From Methylobacterium sp. NEAU K (GTDB lineage Bacteria; Pseudomonadota; Alphaproteobacteria; Rhizobiales; Beijerinckiaceae): DNA of 51,052 bases. Positions 15,458-23,903 of this stretch are shown here, piece by piece. The notes under the pieces were generated by a model. The model ran no database searches, had not been told where the DNA came from, and saw only the letters and a list, made by a program, of their open reading frames with translations. Numbering within the stretch: position 1 is the stretch's first letter; each line of letters opens with the position of its first letter. Position numbers and translations under genes: made by a program. The stretch lies in assembly GCF_030700285.1 (NCBI RefSeq), contig NZ_JAUYZJ010000035.1:1-51052 (forward strand), written 5' to 3'.

Positions 15458-16935
15458 GTTTGGGCCGGATCGGGGGTTGGGTCGGGGCCGGGCTCGCCGA
15501 GGCGGCGGGCCGGCTCGTCATCCTTTCGGGGACGACCGCGTATCTTGCGCATGCGCTGACCCCTGGGGATTTCGGCGCCTCTGCCCTGTGCCTCAGCGTG
15601 GTGACGATCTTCGCGATGTTCGTCGGCACGCCCTACGAGGAGGCGCTCACCCAGGCCCGCGTGGTGCGCCGCGCGGATCTGGCCGCCGTGCTGGCGCTCG
15701 CCCTGGTCGCCGCGCTTGCCCTCGCGCTGGCCTGCGTGCCGGTGGGCGCGCTGATGGACTGGTGGTACGGCCGCTTCGACCTCGTGCTGATGCTGCCCGC
15801 GACCGGGCTCCTGCTGTTCGCACAGGGCCCGCTCAGCGTCGCCACCGCGGTCGCCCGCCGCCGCAAGGCGTTCTACGCGATCAACGTCTCGAATCTCGTC
15901 GGCCACGGAGCCGGTGCGGCGGCCGCCATCGCGCTGGGCCATGCCGGCGGGGGCGTCTGGGCGCTCATCGCCCTGCGTGTGGTGCTGGTGCTGATGACCA
16001 CCGTGAGTCTGTTCGTCCAGCTCCGGCTGGCCGTGGCGCCGCGCTGGTCCTGGAGGCGCCTTGCCGCCCTGAACCGCTTCGCCGGTGTCATCCTGGCGAC
16101 GCGGCTCGTCGAGAACGCGACCTACCTGGTCTACAACCTCCTCGTCGGCGGCCTGTTCGGGCTCACGGTGCTCGGCTATCTCAACGTCGCGATGCGGCTC
16201 GTCGAGCCGGTGCGCGGGGCGATCGTAGCGATCACGCACAACATCTGCTTCCCCCATTTCCTCAAGGCCTCCGGTCTCCGGACCGACCTCGGCGGCACGG
16301 CCGCGCGGATCTCGGCCGAGACCACCGCGCTGATCGCTCCGACCTTCATGGGGCTGGCGGCGGTGGGCCCGATCCTCGTGCCCCTGATGGCGGGCACGGG
16401 CTGGGAGGACGCCGTGCCGATCGCCGCCGCGCTCGCGGCCGGCGGCATGCTGGCGCTACCCTCGCAGGTGGTTCAGACCGCGCTCTCGGCGGGTGGGCGA
16501 CCGCAGCACGTGCTGCTCTCCAACGTGATCGGCCTTGCGGCGCTGATCCTCGTTCTGCTGGCGGCGGCCGGCACCGACCACGTCGCGGTCGGCCTCGCCC
16601 GGCTCGCCGGCGACGGCGCCCAGACCCTGGTGACCCTCGTGGTCGGCGGCCGGCTGATCGGGCTGCGGCCGGGCCCGCTCCTGCGCGGGCTCGTCCGGAT
16701 CTGGCTCGCCGCAGGCGTGATGGCGGCCGCGGTGGTCGTCCTGGGCGCGCAGCTTTTGGCGGACCAGCCCCGCGCGCTCGCGCTGGTCACGGCGATCTCC
16801 GCCGGGATCGTCCTGTACGGGCCGCTCCTCTTCCTGTGCGCGCGCCCGAGCGCCTCGGCGCTGCTGCGCCTCGCAGGACCGCTGCTGGGTGCGCGGATCG
16901 GGGCACGCCTCGCGGCCGCGGGGGCGGTGCGGTGA
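15454..16935 (+). CDS. Wzx-type oligosaccharide flippase
   Basis: A 493-residue membrane protein of the MATE/PST flippase group with about 12-14 helices. It opens GAGLAEAAGRLVILSGTTAY and has the family-typical LTPGDFGASALCLSVVTIF, RFAGVILATRLVENATYLVY and NVAMRLVEPVRGAIVAITH. Such proteins move lipid-linked repeat units across the inner membrane for Wzy. ATG 15454 was chosen because it overlaps the polymerase stop (ATGA); longer upstream frames run through the polymerase gene. Its stop overlaps the epimerase GTG start. Confidence 0.87.
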   Translation: MSLGRIGGWVGAGLAEAAGRLVILSGTTAYLAHALTPGDFGASALCLSVVTIFAMFVGTPYEEALTQARVVRRADLAAVLALALVAALALALACVPVGALMDWWYGRFDLVLMLPATGLLLFAQGPLSVATAVARRRKAFYAINVSNLVGHGAGAAAAIALGHAGGGVWALIALRVVLVLMTTVSLFVQLRLAVAPRWSWRRLAALNRFAGVILATRLVENATYLVYNLLVGGLFGLTVLGYLNVAMRLVEPVRGAIVAITHNICFPHFLKASGLRTDLGGTAARISAETTALIAPTFMGLAAVGPILVPLMAGTGWEDAVPIAAALAAGGMLALPSQVVQTALSAGGRPQHVLLSNVIGLAALILVLLAAAGTDHVAVGLARLAGDGAQTLVTLVVGGRLIGLRPGPLLRGLVRIWLAAGVMAAAVVVLGAQLLADQPRALALVTAISAGIVLYGPLLFLCARPSASALLRLAGPLLGARIGARLAAAGAVR

Positions 16936-17897
16936 GCGGGCCGGTCCTGGTCACGGGCGCGGGCGGCTTCATCGGCCGGGCCGTTGTCGCCCGCCTCACG
17001 CGCGCCGGGATCCCGGTCCGGGCGGGCCTGCGCCGCCCGGCGCCCCTGGCGATCGCCGGCGTGGCCTCCACGCGGTGCGATCTCTCCGCGCCGGCCGAGA
17101 TCGAGGCCGCCTGCGCGGGCGCCGCTATGATCGTCCACGCCGCCGGTCGCGAGACCGCCACCATGGTGGCACAGCTGCGCGCCCTGCTCGACGCCGCCGG
17201 CCGCGCCGGCGTGGAGCGGTTCGTCCTGTTCAGCTCCATCGCCGTGTACGGCACCCGTACGGGCCATGTCCGGGAGGACGACCCGCCCGGCGATCTCGAC
17301 ACCTACGGCGCCGCCAAGCGCACCTGCGAGGCGCTGCTGCAGGCCTGGATCGCGGCGGGTGTCGGCCGCAGGGCGGTGATCCTGCGGCCCGGGATCGTCT
17401 ACGGGCCCGGAAGCGATCTCTGGATCGCGCGCCCCGCTGCCGCCCTGCGGGCGGGCGTGCTGGGCGATCTGGGCCGCGGCGGCGAGGGGATCGCCGCCCT
17501 GATCCACCTGGATGACGTGGCCGAGGCGACCCGCGCGGCGGTCGTGGCCCTCCAGGGTCCCGGTCCCGCCGCGACCGCGCTCAACCTCGTCGGACCGGAG
17601 TCACCCACCTGGAACGCCTATTTCGCCGCCCTCTCCCTGAAGGTCGGCCTCGGGCTGCCACGGAGGATCGGGCGGATCCGGCTCGCGGTGCTGCGGGCCC
17701 TGGCCGTGCCGGCCAAGCTCCTCGGTCGCCTCGGGCTGCCGGCTCCCACTGCCCTGCGGCTGGTGCCTGCCGCCGGGGAGATCCGCCTGTTCGCCCGCGC
17801 AGCGCAGTACGATACCCGCCGGGCCGTCGCGGTGCTCGGCGTCCGCCCGGCGATCGGCCTCGACCGGGGCCTCGATGCGCTGGGCGAGGTTCGATAG
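16932..17897 (+). CDS. NAD-dependent epimerase/dehydratase (extended SDR)
   Basis: A 321-residue Rossmann-fold sugar-nucleotide enzyme. It has the extended SDR glycine motif TGAGGFIG (residues 7-14), then VHAAGRE, the catalytic FSSIAVYG serine region and TYGAAKRTCE, which supplies Tyr-x-x-x-Lys, and RPGIVYGPGSD typical of the family. The reaction is likely epimerisation, dehydration or reduction of a nucleotide sugar in the cytoplasm; the exact substrate is not readable. The GTG start at 16932 overlaps the flippase stop (GTGA). The C-terminal part (LPRRIGRIRLAVLRALAVPA) has an amphipathic stretch that might touch the membrane. Confidence 0.87.
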   Translation: MSGPVLVTGAGGFIGRAVVARLTRAGIPVRAGLRRPAPLAIAGVASTRCDLSAPAEIEAACAGAAMIVHAAGRETATMVAQLRALLDAAGRAGVERFVLFSSIAVYGTRTGHVREDDPPGDLDTYGAAKRTCEALLQAWIAAGVGRRAVILRPGIVYGPGSDLWIARPAAALRAGVLGDLGRGGEGIAALIHLDDVAEATRAAVVALQGPGPAATALNLVGPESPTWNAYFAALSLKVGLGLPRRIGRIRLAVLRALAVPAKLLGRLGLPAPTALRLVPAAGEIRLFARAAQYDTRRAVAVLGVRPAIGLDRGLDALGEVR

Positions 17898-17907
17898 GGC
17901 GGCCCGA

Positions 17908-17923
17908 TGTTTCACGGGAAACA
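17908..17923. promoter_or_regulatory. Near-consensus parS-like site (one mismatch)
   Basis: TGTTTCACGGGAAACA differs from the conserved bacterial parS palindrome TGTTTCACGTGAAACA at one position (T to G at base 10). It lies in the gap between the epimerase and WecG-type genes. A second site with the same change is at 37046-37061. Confidence 0.5.
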
Positions 17924-18065
17924 TTCACCTGGCCCGGTCCGTGACCGCCCCTGGCCCGCCCCCTGCGATGGCGCGTCTGCGGCGGCTGCCTATGCCGCCG
18001 ATCGTCCCAGACCGGCACGCAATCCCCGCCGCGTGTCACGCTCCGGCACAGAAGGGTTTCGAGCG

Positions 18066-18875
18066 ATGTCGTTGACGGTGAACCCGGCCCCCTGGAACCT
18101 CGTGGCCGGAGAAGCGGCGGGGTGCGGCGCCACCGGACGGATCCCGTTCCTCGATCTGCACTTCGATCGCCTGACCCAGCCCGAGGCCGTCGCGGCTCTC
18201 CTGGCCGCGGGCGCGAGCGAGTCGTTCCGCTATCTGGTCACGCCCAACGTCGACCATATGCTGCGCGTCGCAGCCGATCCGGCGGTGGCGCAGATCTACC
18301 GGGAGGCCTGGCTCTGCCTGAACGACAGCCGGATCCTCAACCTGCTCGCAGCGACGATCGGCATCGATCTGCCGGCGACCCCGGGCTCGGATCTCGTCGC
18401 CGCGCTGCTGGCGCATCCGGATCTCGACCGGTCCGCGCCGATCCTGATCGTCGGCGGCGGCGCGGGATTGGCCGAGGCGGTGGCCGGGCGGTGCGGGCTG
18501 ACCCGCGTCGCGCAGGTTCGCCCGCCCATGGGCCTGCGCCAGAACCCCGCGGCACTCGCCGAGACGGTGGCGGCCATCGAGGCCGCGGAAGCCCGCTTCG
18601 TGTTCCTCGCGGTGGGCTCGCCCCAGCAGGAGATGATCGCGGCCGCGCTCGCTCGTGGCGGCCGAGCCCGGGGCGCCGGCCTGTGCATCGGCGCCGGCCT
18701 GGAATTCTTGGTCGGTGCCCGCCGCCGTGCGCCCGCCCCCCTGCGCGCAGCCGGCCTCGAATGGCTGTTCCGCCTCGCCTGCGAGCCGGGCCGCCTCGGC
18801 CGCCGTTACCTGGTCGATGGTCCGCGCATCCTCCGGGTGTTTTGGGATTATGCGCGCGCATCGCGAGACGGCTGA
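18066..18875 (+). CDS. WecG/TagA/CpsF-family glycosyltransferase
   Basis: A 269-residue cytoplasmic or peripheral glycosyltransferase of family GT26. Diagnostic pieces are IPFLDLHFDRLTQPEAVAAL, YLVTPNVDHMLRVAADP, AWLCLNDSRILNLLA, FVFLAVGSPQQEMIAA and CIGAGLEFLVGARRRAP, with EWLFRLACEPGRLGRRYLVD at the C-terminus. Members transfer ManNAc(A), glucose or similar sugars to lipid-linked acceptors. ATG 18066 was taken because the homologous region begins about 30 residues later, and longer frames start inside the parS-like intergenic sequence. It probably belongs to the plus-strand operon, 168 bases after the epimerase. Confidence 0.87.
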   Translation: MSLTVNPAPWNLVAGEAAGCGATGRIPFLDLHFDRLTQPEAVAALLAAGASESFRYLVTPNVDHMLRVAADPAVAQIYREAWLCLNDSRILNLLAATIGIDLPATPGSDLVAALLAHPDLDRSAPILIVGGGAGLAEAVAGRCGLTRVAQVRPPMGLRQNPAALAETVAAIEAAEARFVFLAVGSPQQEMIAAALARGGRARGAGLCIGAGLEFLVGARRRAPAPLRAAGLEWLFRLACEPGRLGRRYLVDGPRILRVFWDYARASRDG

Positions 18876-18924
18876 CGGGCCCGCTCAAATGTGCGACTTG
18901 ACCGTGTCCGAAGGCTCCTCCTCC

Positions 18925-19845
18925 TCAGGCCGGTGCCGTCTCGAGCTCCGCCGCCCGGCCGATCGCCTCGGCGACGATCCTGCGGCGGTCTTCGGGCGAG
19001 AGCGCGATCGTCGACTGGATCCCGAGCCCGTAGCGGCCGGCGCGCAGGGGCGGCAGGGCGCCATCGGCGTCCTCCGACCAGACCGTCTCGCACAGGCTCT
19101 CGGCGGTGCCGAAATGGCCCGCCGCCCCGAGACCCAGCACCTGGTCGCAATAGACACCGTAGAGGATGTATTCCGAGAAATCGCGGGTGCCGGCCAGCGC
19201 CTCGGCCGGGTCGCGCCCGGTGACCGACGCGATCCGCTCCATCAGGCCGCGCACGGTGGCGCGCCGCCAAGTCACGAACTGATCGATGTAGTCGGCCGCA
19301 TGGTACTCGGAATCGGGCAGCCCCAGCAGCGCCGACGCGGCCCGGTGCCAAGGGGCGTGCATGGCGTCGCGCGCCGCGCCGGGGAAGCGGGCGAGGCGCA
19401 CGCGCCCATCCCGTGCCAGCGCCTCCACGGGCAGCGGCCGGATGAAGGCACAGTCGCTGTCGAGGTGGAGCACCGTGCCGGTCGTGACGCCGGCCGCCGC
19501 ATTGAGCTTCATGATCTGCTGGGCGATCCAGCCGCGCACCGGCCGGCCGCGCAGCGACACGTAGACGTTCCGCCGCGGGAGCCGCAGGCGGCGGCGCCAG
19601 TCGGGTCCCGGCAGCGGCAGCTTGTGCAGCCACGCGGGCAGCAGTTCCTCCTGCGCGACGAGGCTGCGGCTCCGGGAGGCCAGCGGCCGGAACAGGGCCA
19701 TGTCGGCGGCCGGCACCGCCAGCAGGTGCCCGGCCCCGTCGGGCGCGAAGCGGTCGGCCGTCTCGCACAGGAGCCGGCAGCATTCGAGATCGCCCGCATA
19801 CGACAAGGTCAGCAGGGTCAGGCCCGGCGGGTTCTCGGCGGTCAT
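18925..19845 (-). CDS. DUF6492-like protein (probable glycosyltransferase-type)
   Basis: A 306-residue soluble protein beginning MTAENPPGLTLLTLSYAGDL. It contains LHKLPLPGPDWRRR, GWIAQQIMKLNAA, and a GT-A-like metal motif in VLHLDSDCAFIRPL (Asp-Ser-Asp), followed by DFSEYILYGVYCDQV. This pattern is that of DUF6492 proteins seen in polysaccharide loci, which are probably sugar transferases; the family name is from memory. ATG 19845 was chosen because AGAGGA lies 6 bases upstream; a GTG at 19866 that overlaps the upstream stop (GTGA) is an alternative. It is the second gene of a two-gene minus-strand operon. Confidence 0.7.
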   Translation of the reverse strand: MTAENPPGLTLLTLSYAGDLECCRLLCETADRFAPDGAGHLLAVPAADMALFRPLASRSRSLVAQEELLPAWLHKLPLPGPDWRRRLRLPRRNVYVSLRGRPVRGWIAQQIMKLNAAAGVTTGTVLHLDSDCAFIRPLPVEALARDGRVRLARFPGAARDAMHAPWHRAASALLGLPDSEYHAADYIDQFVTWRRATVRGLMERIASVTGRDPAEALAGTRDFSEYILYGVYCDQVLGLGAAGHFGTAESLCETVWSEDADGALPPLRAGRYGLGIQSTIALSPEDRRRIVAEAIGRAAELETAPA

Positions 19846-19862
19846 CGGGGCGTCCTCTCGCA

Positions 19863-21017
19863 TCACTCGGCCCAGTCCATGGCGCGCATCGGCACGACCC
19901 CCGAAGCGACCGCCGCAGGCCGCGGGAAGCGTTCGGGATGCTGAAGCATCTCGGTCACTTCCGTGACGTGCACCGCGAGGTCGGCGCCGAGGCGGCAGGG
20001 CCTATCCGCCGCGATGGCCTCGGCGAACTCGCGCACCCCGCGCAGGAAATCCATGGTCGGGCGGCCGCGCCCGCCCCGGAACGGGACCGGGCGGGCGCGT
20101 TTCACGATTCGCCCGCGCCGGCGCGGGAAGCGGCGCTCGATCAGCCGCTCGAGCCGGGTCGTGGCGGTGCGCTTCAGGCGTACCGGGGCGGCGAAGTCCC
20201 AGGGCTCCTCCACCTCCAGCACGCCTGCGTCGCCGATCACCCGCAGGCGATGGTCGTAGGGCCCGACGATCGAGTTCGTCAGCCGGGCCAGGATGCCGCC
20301 GTCGAATTCCAGGCAGCCGCACGAGAAGTCCGGGGCCGGGTGGATCGGGCGGTCGCAACCCTTCTCAGGCACCAGCAGGGCGGCATGCGCGCTCACCCGG
20401 CGCACCGGCCCGAACATCGCCACCAGCAGGGTGATCACGTAGCCCGCGTGCTCGAAGGTGCAGCCGGTCTCGAACTCGTTCTCGGCGGGCCAGCGCCGCC
20501 CGCTCCGGCTGATCCAGCGGCGGTAATCGGCGCGGTGGATCATGCCGTCGTCGAGTTCGGCGTAGACGAGGCGGACCCGGCCCACCGCCCCCGCCCGCAC
20601 CGCCCGCCACAGGGTCTGGGCCTGCTCGCCGAGCAGGTTGCTGGGCGCCGCGGCGAGGCGCACCCCCCGGGCGGCGGCCGTATCGCAGAGGCGGACCGCC
20701 TCGGCCGCACTCATGCCGAGGGGCTTCTCCGAATAGACGTGCTTGCCGGCTGCGATCGCCGCGCCCGTCACCGCGGCATGACTCTCCGGATCGGTGAGAT
20801 TCACCACGACGCCGACGCGCGGATCGGCCAGCAGTGCGTCCAGCGACGGGTAGGGGGAATCGCCCCAGCACCGCGCGAAAGCCGCGAGCCGCCCGGGATC
20901 CCGGTCGTAGACGCCGACCAGCGCCAGCGCTCCGGCATGGTGCCGGAGGCAGTACCGGTACATGTCGGCGACATAGCCGCAGCCGACGAAGGCGATCCCC
21001 AGGCCTGCCCCGTGCAC
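19863..21017 (-). CDS. Gfo/Idh/MocA-family oxidoreductase
   Basis: A 384-residue NAD(P)-dependent sugar dehydrogenase. It has the Rossmann start GIAFVGCGYVADMY, GVYDRDPGRL, VVNLTDPESHAAVTGAAIAA, and the catalytic-loop motif KHVYSEKPLGMSAAEAVRL (Glu-Lys-Pro). A C-terminal alpha/beta domain has GCTFEHAGYVITLLVAMFG. Such enzymes oxidise or reduce sugar nucleotides or inositol-like substrates. GTG 21017 is preferred because upstream codons become unusual (AAA, TAC, GGT, ACT) and AT-rich, as in a promoter. Starts at 21101 (ATG) or 21122 (GTG) would add 28-35 residues. It is transcribed with the DUF6492-like gene and divergently from the GT2 at 21209. Confidence 0.85.
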   Translation of the reverse strand: MHGAGLGIAFVGCGYVADMYRYCLRHHAGALALVGVYDRDPGRLAAFARCWGDSPYPSLDALLADPRVGVVVNLTDPESHAAVTGAAIAAGKHVYSEKPLGMSAAEAVRLCDTAAARGVRLAAAPSNLLGEQAQTLWRAVRAGAVGRVRLVYAELDDGMIHRADYRRWISRSGRRWPAENEFETGCTFEHAGYVITLLVAMFGPVRRVSAHAALLVPEKGCDRPIHPAPDFSCGCLEFDGGILARLTNSIVGPYDHRLRVIGDAGVLEVEEPWDFAAPVRLKRTATTRLERLIERRFPRRRGRIVKRARPVPFRGGRGRPTMDFLRGVREFAEAIAADRPCRLGADLAVHVTEVTEMLQHPERFPRPAAVASGVVPMRAMDWAE

Positions 21018-21208
21018 CGCCCGGGGAGCCGAGTATTTACCAAGTCCCAAGAAAGTCGTGAACGACGATTCCAGGGATGAATAAGTGAGTGGCCCTGCCA
21101 TAGACGGTGTACGAGATATCACTTCAGCCGAGAAACAGACTATCCCGGCGAAGTTAGCTCTTGATGAAAGCCGGCGCGCATCATGCCGCCTCGTCCGAGG
21201 AGTGAGGG
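21018..21208. promoter_or_regulatory. Divergent promoter region
   Basis: The gap between the Gfo/Idh/MocA gene (minus) and the GT2 gene (plus) is noticeably less GC-rich (gagtatttaccaagtccc, cagactatcccggcgaagtt). It probably carries both promoters. No exact -35/-10 could be fixed. Confidence 0.4.
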
Positions 21209-22144
21209 ATGCGCGTAAGCGTCGTCATACCGACCCTGAATCGCCCCGCTGCGCTGAGCCGCGCGCTCGCCAGCGTCCGAGGACAGCGGCTTCCCGCCGG
21301 CACGCGGGCCGAGATCCTGGTGGTCGACAATTCTCCCGACGGAAACGCCGAGGCGCTGGTGACGAGGTTCGGCGCGGAAGCCGGAGGGGCGTTGCCCGTG
21401 CGCTACCTCGCGGTACCGCAGCCCGGCGTGGCCAGCGCCCGCAACGCCGGCATCGCGGCGGCCACGGGTGACTGGATCGCCTTCATCGACGATGACGAGG
21501 AAGCCGCACACGGCTGGCTCGCCGCTCTGATCGCGGTCGCCCGACAGGGGGGAGCGGACGCGGTGTTCGGGCCGGTCCACGCGCAGGCCGAGGGCGGGGC
21601 CGAGATCGGTGCCTTCGCGGCCTACTTCTCGCGCCGCGTCTGCGCCGCCGACGGCGCGGACGTGACCGACCGGGCCGCCTATCTCGGGACCAACAACTCG
21701 ATGTTCTCGGCCGCCGCCTGCGCGTCGGTGGCGGGGCCGTTCGAGGAGCGCCTGAACAGCATCGGCGGCGAGGACAGCCTGTTCCTGCGCCGCCTCGTGC
21801 TGAGCGGGCACCGCTTCGCCTGGGCCGCAGAGGCGCGGATCACCGAATGGGTCCCGCCGCGGCGCCTGACCTGGACCTACGTGCGCCGGCGCCGCTTCCT
21901 CAGCGGCCAGATCCGCACCTTCGTGCACGAGATGGCGGCCCCCCGCCGCCGCCTCGCCGTGGTCCGATGGATGGTGGTCGGCGCCGTGCAGGTGGTCTCG
22001 TCGGGTGCCCTGGCGCTGGCGCTCCGCCCGTTCCACGAAGCCGCCTCGCGCCGGCACCTCGTCACCGCCTGGGGCGGACTCGGCAAGGTGTTCTGGATGG
22101 CGCGCTTCCGCGGCTCGCTCTACGGGACCGGGCTCGTCTCATGA
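21209..22144 (+). CDS. GT2-family glycosyltransferase (paralogue of the one at 6505)
   Basis: A 311-residue family 2 glycosyltransferase: VSVVIPTLNRPAALSRALAS, LVVDNSPDGNAEALV, FIDDDEEAAHGWLAAL (Asp94-96), GPVHAQAEGG, then GGEDSLFLRRLVLSGHRFAW. The C-terminal portion has a membrane-associated stretch (VVGAVQVVSSGALALAL). Order, spacing and several phrases (GGED, VP-R-R, VFW near the end) match the GT2 at 6505-7485, so the two are probably paralogues at the two edges of the locus. The start ATG 21209 has GAGTGAGGG just upstream. It is followed by the GH44 gene in the same direction. Confidence 0.87.
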   Translation: MRVSVVIPTLNRPAALSRALASVRGQRLPAGTRAEILVVDNSPDGNAEALVTRFGAEAGGALPVRYLAVPQPGVASARNAGIAAATGDWIAFIDDDEEAAHGWLAALIAVARQGGADAVFGPVHAQAEGGAEIGAFAAYFSRRVCAADGADVTDRAAYLGTNNSMFSAAACASVAGPFEERLNSIGGEDSLFLRRLVLSGHRFAWAAEARITEWVPPRRLTWTYVRRRRFLSGQIRTFVHEMAAPRRRLAVVRWMVVGAVQVVSSGALALALRPFHEAASRRHLVTAWGGLGKVFWMARFRGSLYGTGLVS

Positions 22145-22200
22145 CGGGAGCCGGACCCGATCGCCTCGCACGCGGACCCGGCACTTCCACACCGAGGCCG

Positions 22201-22237
22201 TACGCGCGCTTGCGCCGAATCGAGAGCTGCTTCGGCG
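22201..22237. repeat. Possible third copy of repeat family A (degenerate)
   Basis: The stretch CGCGCGCTTGCGCCGAATCG, then CTTCGGCGG, resembles the family A repeats (GCGCGCT, then TTTGCGCCGAACCGG, then TTCGGCC) with a short deletion. Similarity is limited. Confidence 0.35.
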
Positions 22238-22250
22238 GCGCGCGCTGCGG

Positions 22251-23867
22251 ATGCTGAACCGCCGCACTGTGCTCGGCGCCGCCGGCGCGGCGCTATGGGC
22301 GCAGGCCCGGGCTGACGACGCGGCCGTGACCGTGCGGGTACGCAATGGCGCGGCCGGCGCACCCGTCAGCCCGCTGATCTACGGTTCGAACGAGATCGGC
22401 ACCGCCGACGGCGGATCGCCCTCCGCCGCGCTCGACCGCGCGGCCGGCGTTACCGCACGCCGGTTCGGCGGCAACTTCGCCACGACCTACAATTGGACCA
22501 CGAACGCTTGCAACGCCGGGAAGGATTACGCGCAGGCCAACGGCGACTTCCTCGCCGACCTGCTGGACCTGCCCGAGACTGAGCGGAGGGAGCCAGGGGC
22601 GGTGATCGCCCGGATGCACCAGAATTCCCTCGCCATGGGGGCTGTCAGCCTCGTCACCCTGCCGCTCGCGGGCTTCGTCGCGGGCGACCGCGCCGGGCCG
22701 GTCCGGCCCGACGAGCGGGCTCCCTCGCGGCGCTTCGTGCCGGTGCGCTGGGACGGCGCCGCGCAAGCCGGCGCTCCGGTCGATCCGCGGGTCGCCGACA
22801 TCCCGCATCTCCTTGCCCGTCTCGTCGCGCGCTTCGGCCCGGCCTCGGGGGCGACCGGCATCCGCGGCTACATCCTCGACAACGAGCCGGACCTGTGGGC
22901 GGAACAGCACCCGCGCATCGTGCGCGCGCCGGTGCGGATCGCCGACCTGCTGGCGCGCGCGCTGGCGGCGGCGCGGGCGATCAAGCGGATCGACCCGGAG
23001 GCCTGGGTGATCGGCCCGGCGAGCTGGGGCGCGACCGGGATGGCAAGCCTGCAGAGCGCGCCCGACTGGCCGGCCTATGCCCGGCACGGCAGCTTCCTGG
23101 CCGCCTATCTCGACGCGTTCCGGCAGGCCTCCGAGCGCGACGGGCGACGGCTCCTCGATGGCCTCGACGTGCATTGGTACCCGTTCAGCGACCGGGGCGC
23201 CCTCTTCCGCACCGAGGATCCGGCCCTGTCCGGGCCGCTCCTCGACGCGCCGCGCTCCCTGAGCGAGCCTGGATTCCGGGAGGCGAGCTGGGTCTCCCGC
23301 GCGCTCCCGGTCTCCGACACGGCCGGGTTGGCGCTGCCGCTGTTGCCGAGCCTGGAGCGGCTCGTCCACGCGATCGCGCCCGGCACGCGCATCGCCGTGA
23401 CGGAATACAATTACGGCGGCGCCGGCCAGCTCGCCTCGGGTCTCGCCCTCGCGGACGCGCTCTGCCGCTTCGCCCGCCCCGACATGCTGGCCGCCACGCA
23501 CTGGGGCAGCCTGGATGGCTGGCTCGGCGAGGCCTTCCGCCTCCACCGCAACTTCGACGGTCACGGCGGCAGCCTGCCGGACACCGTGCTGCCGGCCGAA
23601 ATCTCCCGCCCCGACCACGTCTCGGCCCGCGCCGCGGACGCACCGGGACGCCTGCACGTCGTGCTGATCAACCGCTCCGAGACGCTACAGCCGGTGGACC
23701 TCGTCCTCGAGCGCGCGGTCCCGGCCGGACGGATCGCGACTTACGGATTCGACGCCGCGCACCCGGTGGTCTGCGCCCTCGGGCCGGAGGAGCCGGCCGG
23801 CAGCGAATCGGTCCGGATCGTCCTCCCGCCGCGCTCGGCCCGGCACTGCGTGATGCGGGCTGCCTGA
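22251..23867 (+). CDS. Exported glycoside hydrolase family 44 (beta-1,4-glucanase type)
   Basis: A 538-residue secreted glycosidase. The N-terminus MLNRRTVLGAAGAALWAQAR has a twin-arginine (RRxxLG) export signature and a cleavage-like ARA-DDA. GH44 features follow: APVSPLIYGSNEIGTADGG, RFGGNFATTYNWTTNACNAG, acid/base NEPDLW (Glu212) and nucleophile TEYNYGG (Glu385), then ATHWGSLDGWLGEAF and a C-terminal beta-domain. GH44 enzymes cut beta-1,4-glucan, xyloglucan or similar chains with retention. Sitting at the end of an exopolysaccharide locus, it may trim the polymer or free the cell from it; use on plant cell walls is an alternative. ATG 22251 was chosen because it opens the signal peptide. 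Confidence 0.85.
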   Translation: MLNRRTVLGAAGAALWAQARADDAAVTVRVRNGAAGAPVSPLIYGSNEIGTADGGSPSAALDRAAGVTARRFGGNFATTYNWTTNACNAGKDYAQANGDFLADLLDLPETERREPGAVIARMHQNSLAMGAVSLVTLPLAGFVAGDRAGPVRPDERAPSRRFVPVRWDGAAQAGAPVDPRVADIPHLLARLVARFGPASGATGIRGYILDNEPDLWAEQHPRIVRAPVRIADLLARALAAARAIKRIDPEAWVIGPASWGATGMASLQSAPDWPAYARHGSFLAAYLDAFRQASERDGRRLLDGLDVHWYPFSDRGALFRTEDPALSGPLLDAPRSLSEPGFREASWVSRALPVSDTAGLALPLLPSLERLVHAIAPGTRIAVTEYNYGGAGQLASGLALADALCRFARPDMLAATHWGSLDGWLGEAFRLHRNFDGHGGSLPDTVLPAEISRPDHVSARAADAPGRLHVVLINRSETLQPVDLVLERAVPAGRIATYGFDAAHPVVCALGPEEPAGSESVRIVLPPRSARHCVMRAA

Positions 23868-23868
23868 G

Positions 23869-23903
23869 AGGCCGGACGGCCCGGCCCGCGGCGGATCCGG
23901 CCT
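23869..23903 (+). terminator. Probable terminator after the GH44 gene
   Basis: AGGCCGGA (23869-23876) pairs with TCCGGCCT (23896-23903) around a GC-rich loop, followed by GTTTCC. The stem is strong but the T-run is short. It fits the end of the exopolysaccharide locus. Confidence 0.5.

Noticed and set aside
20099..20110. TTTCACGATTC, a half-match to parS, in the oxidoreductase gene.
   Set aside because: Only one half-site matches.
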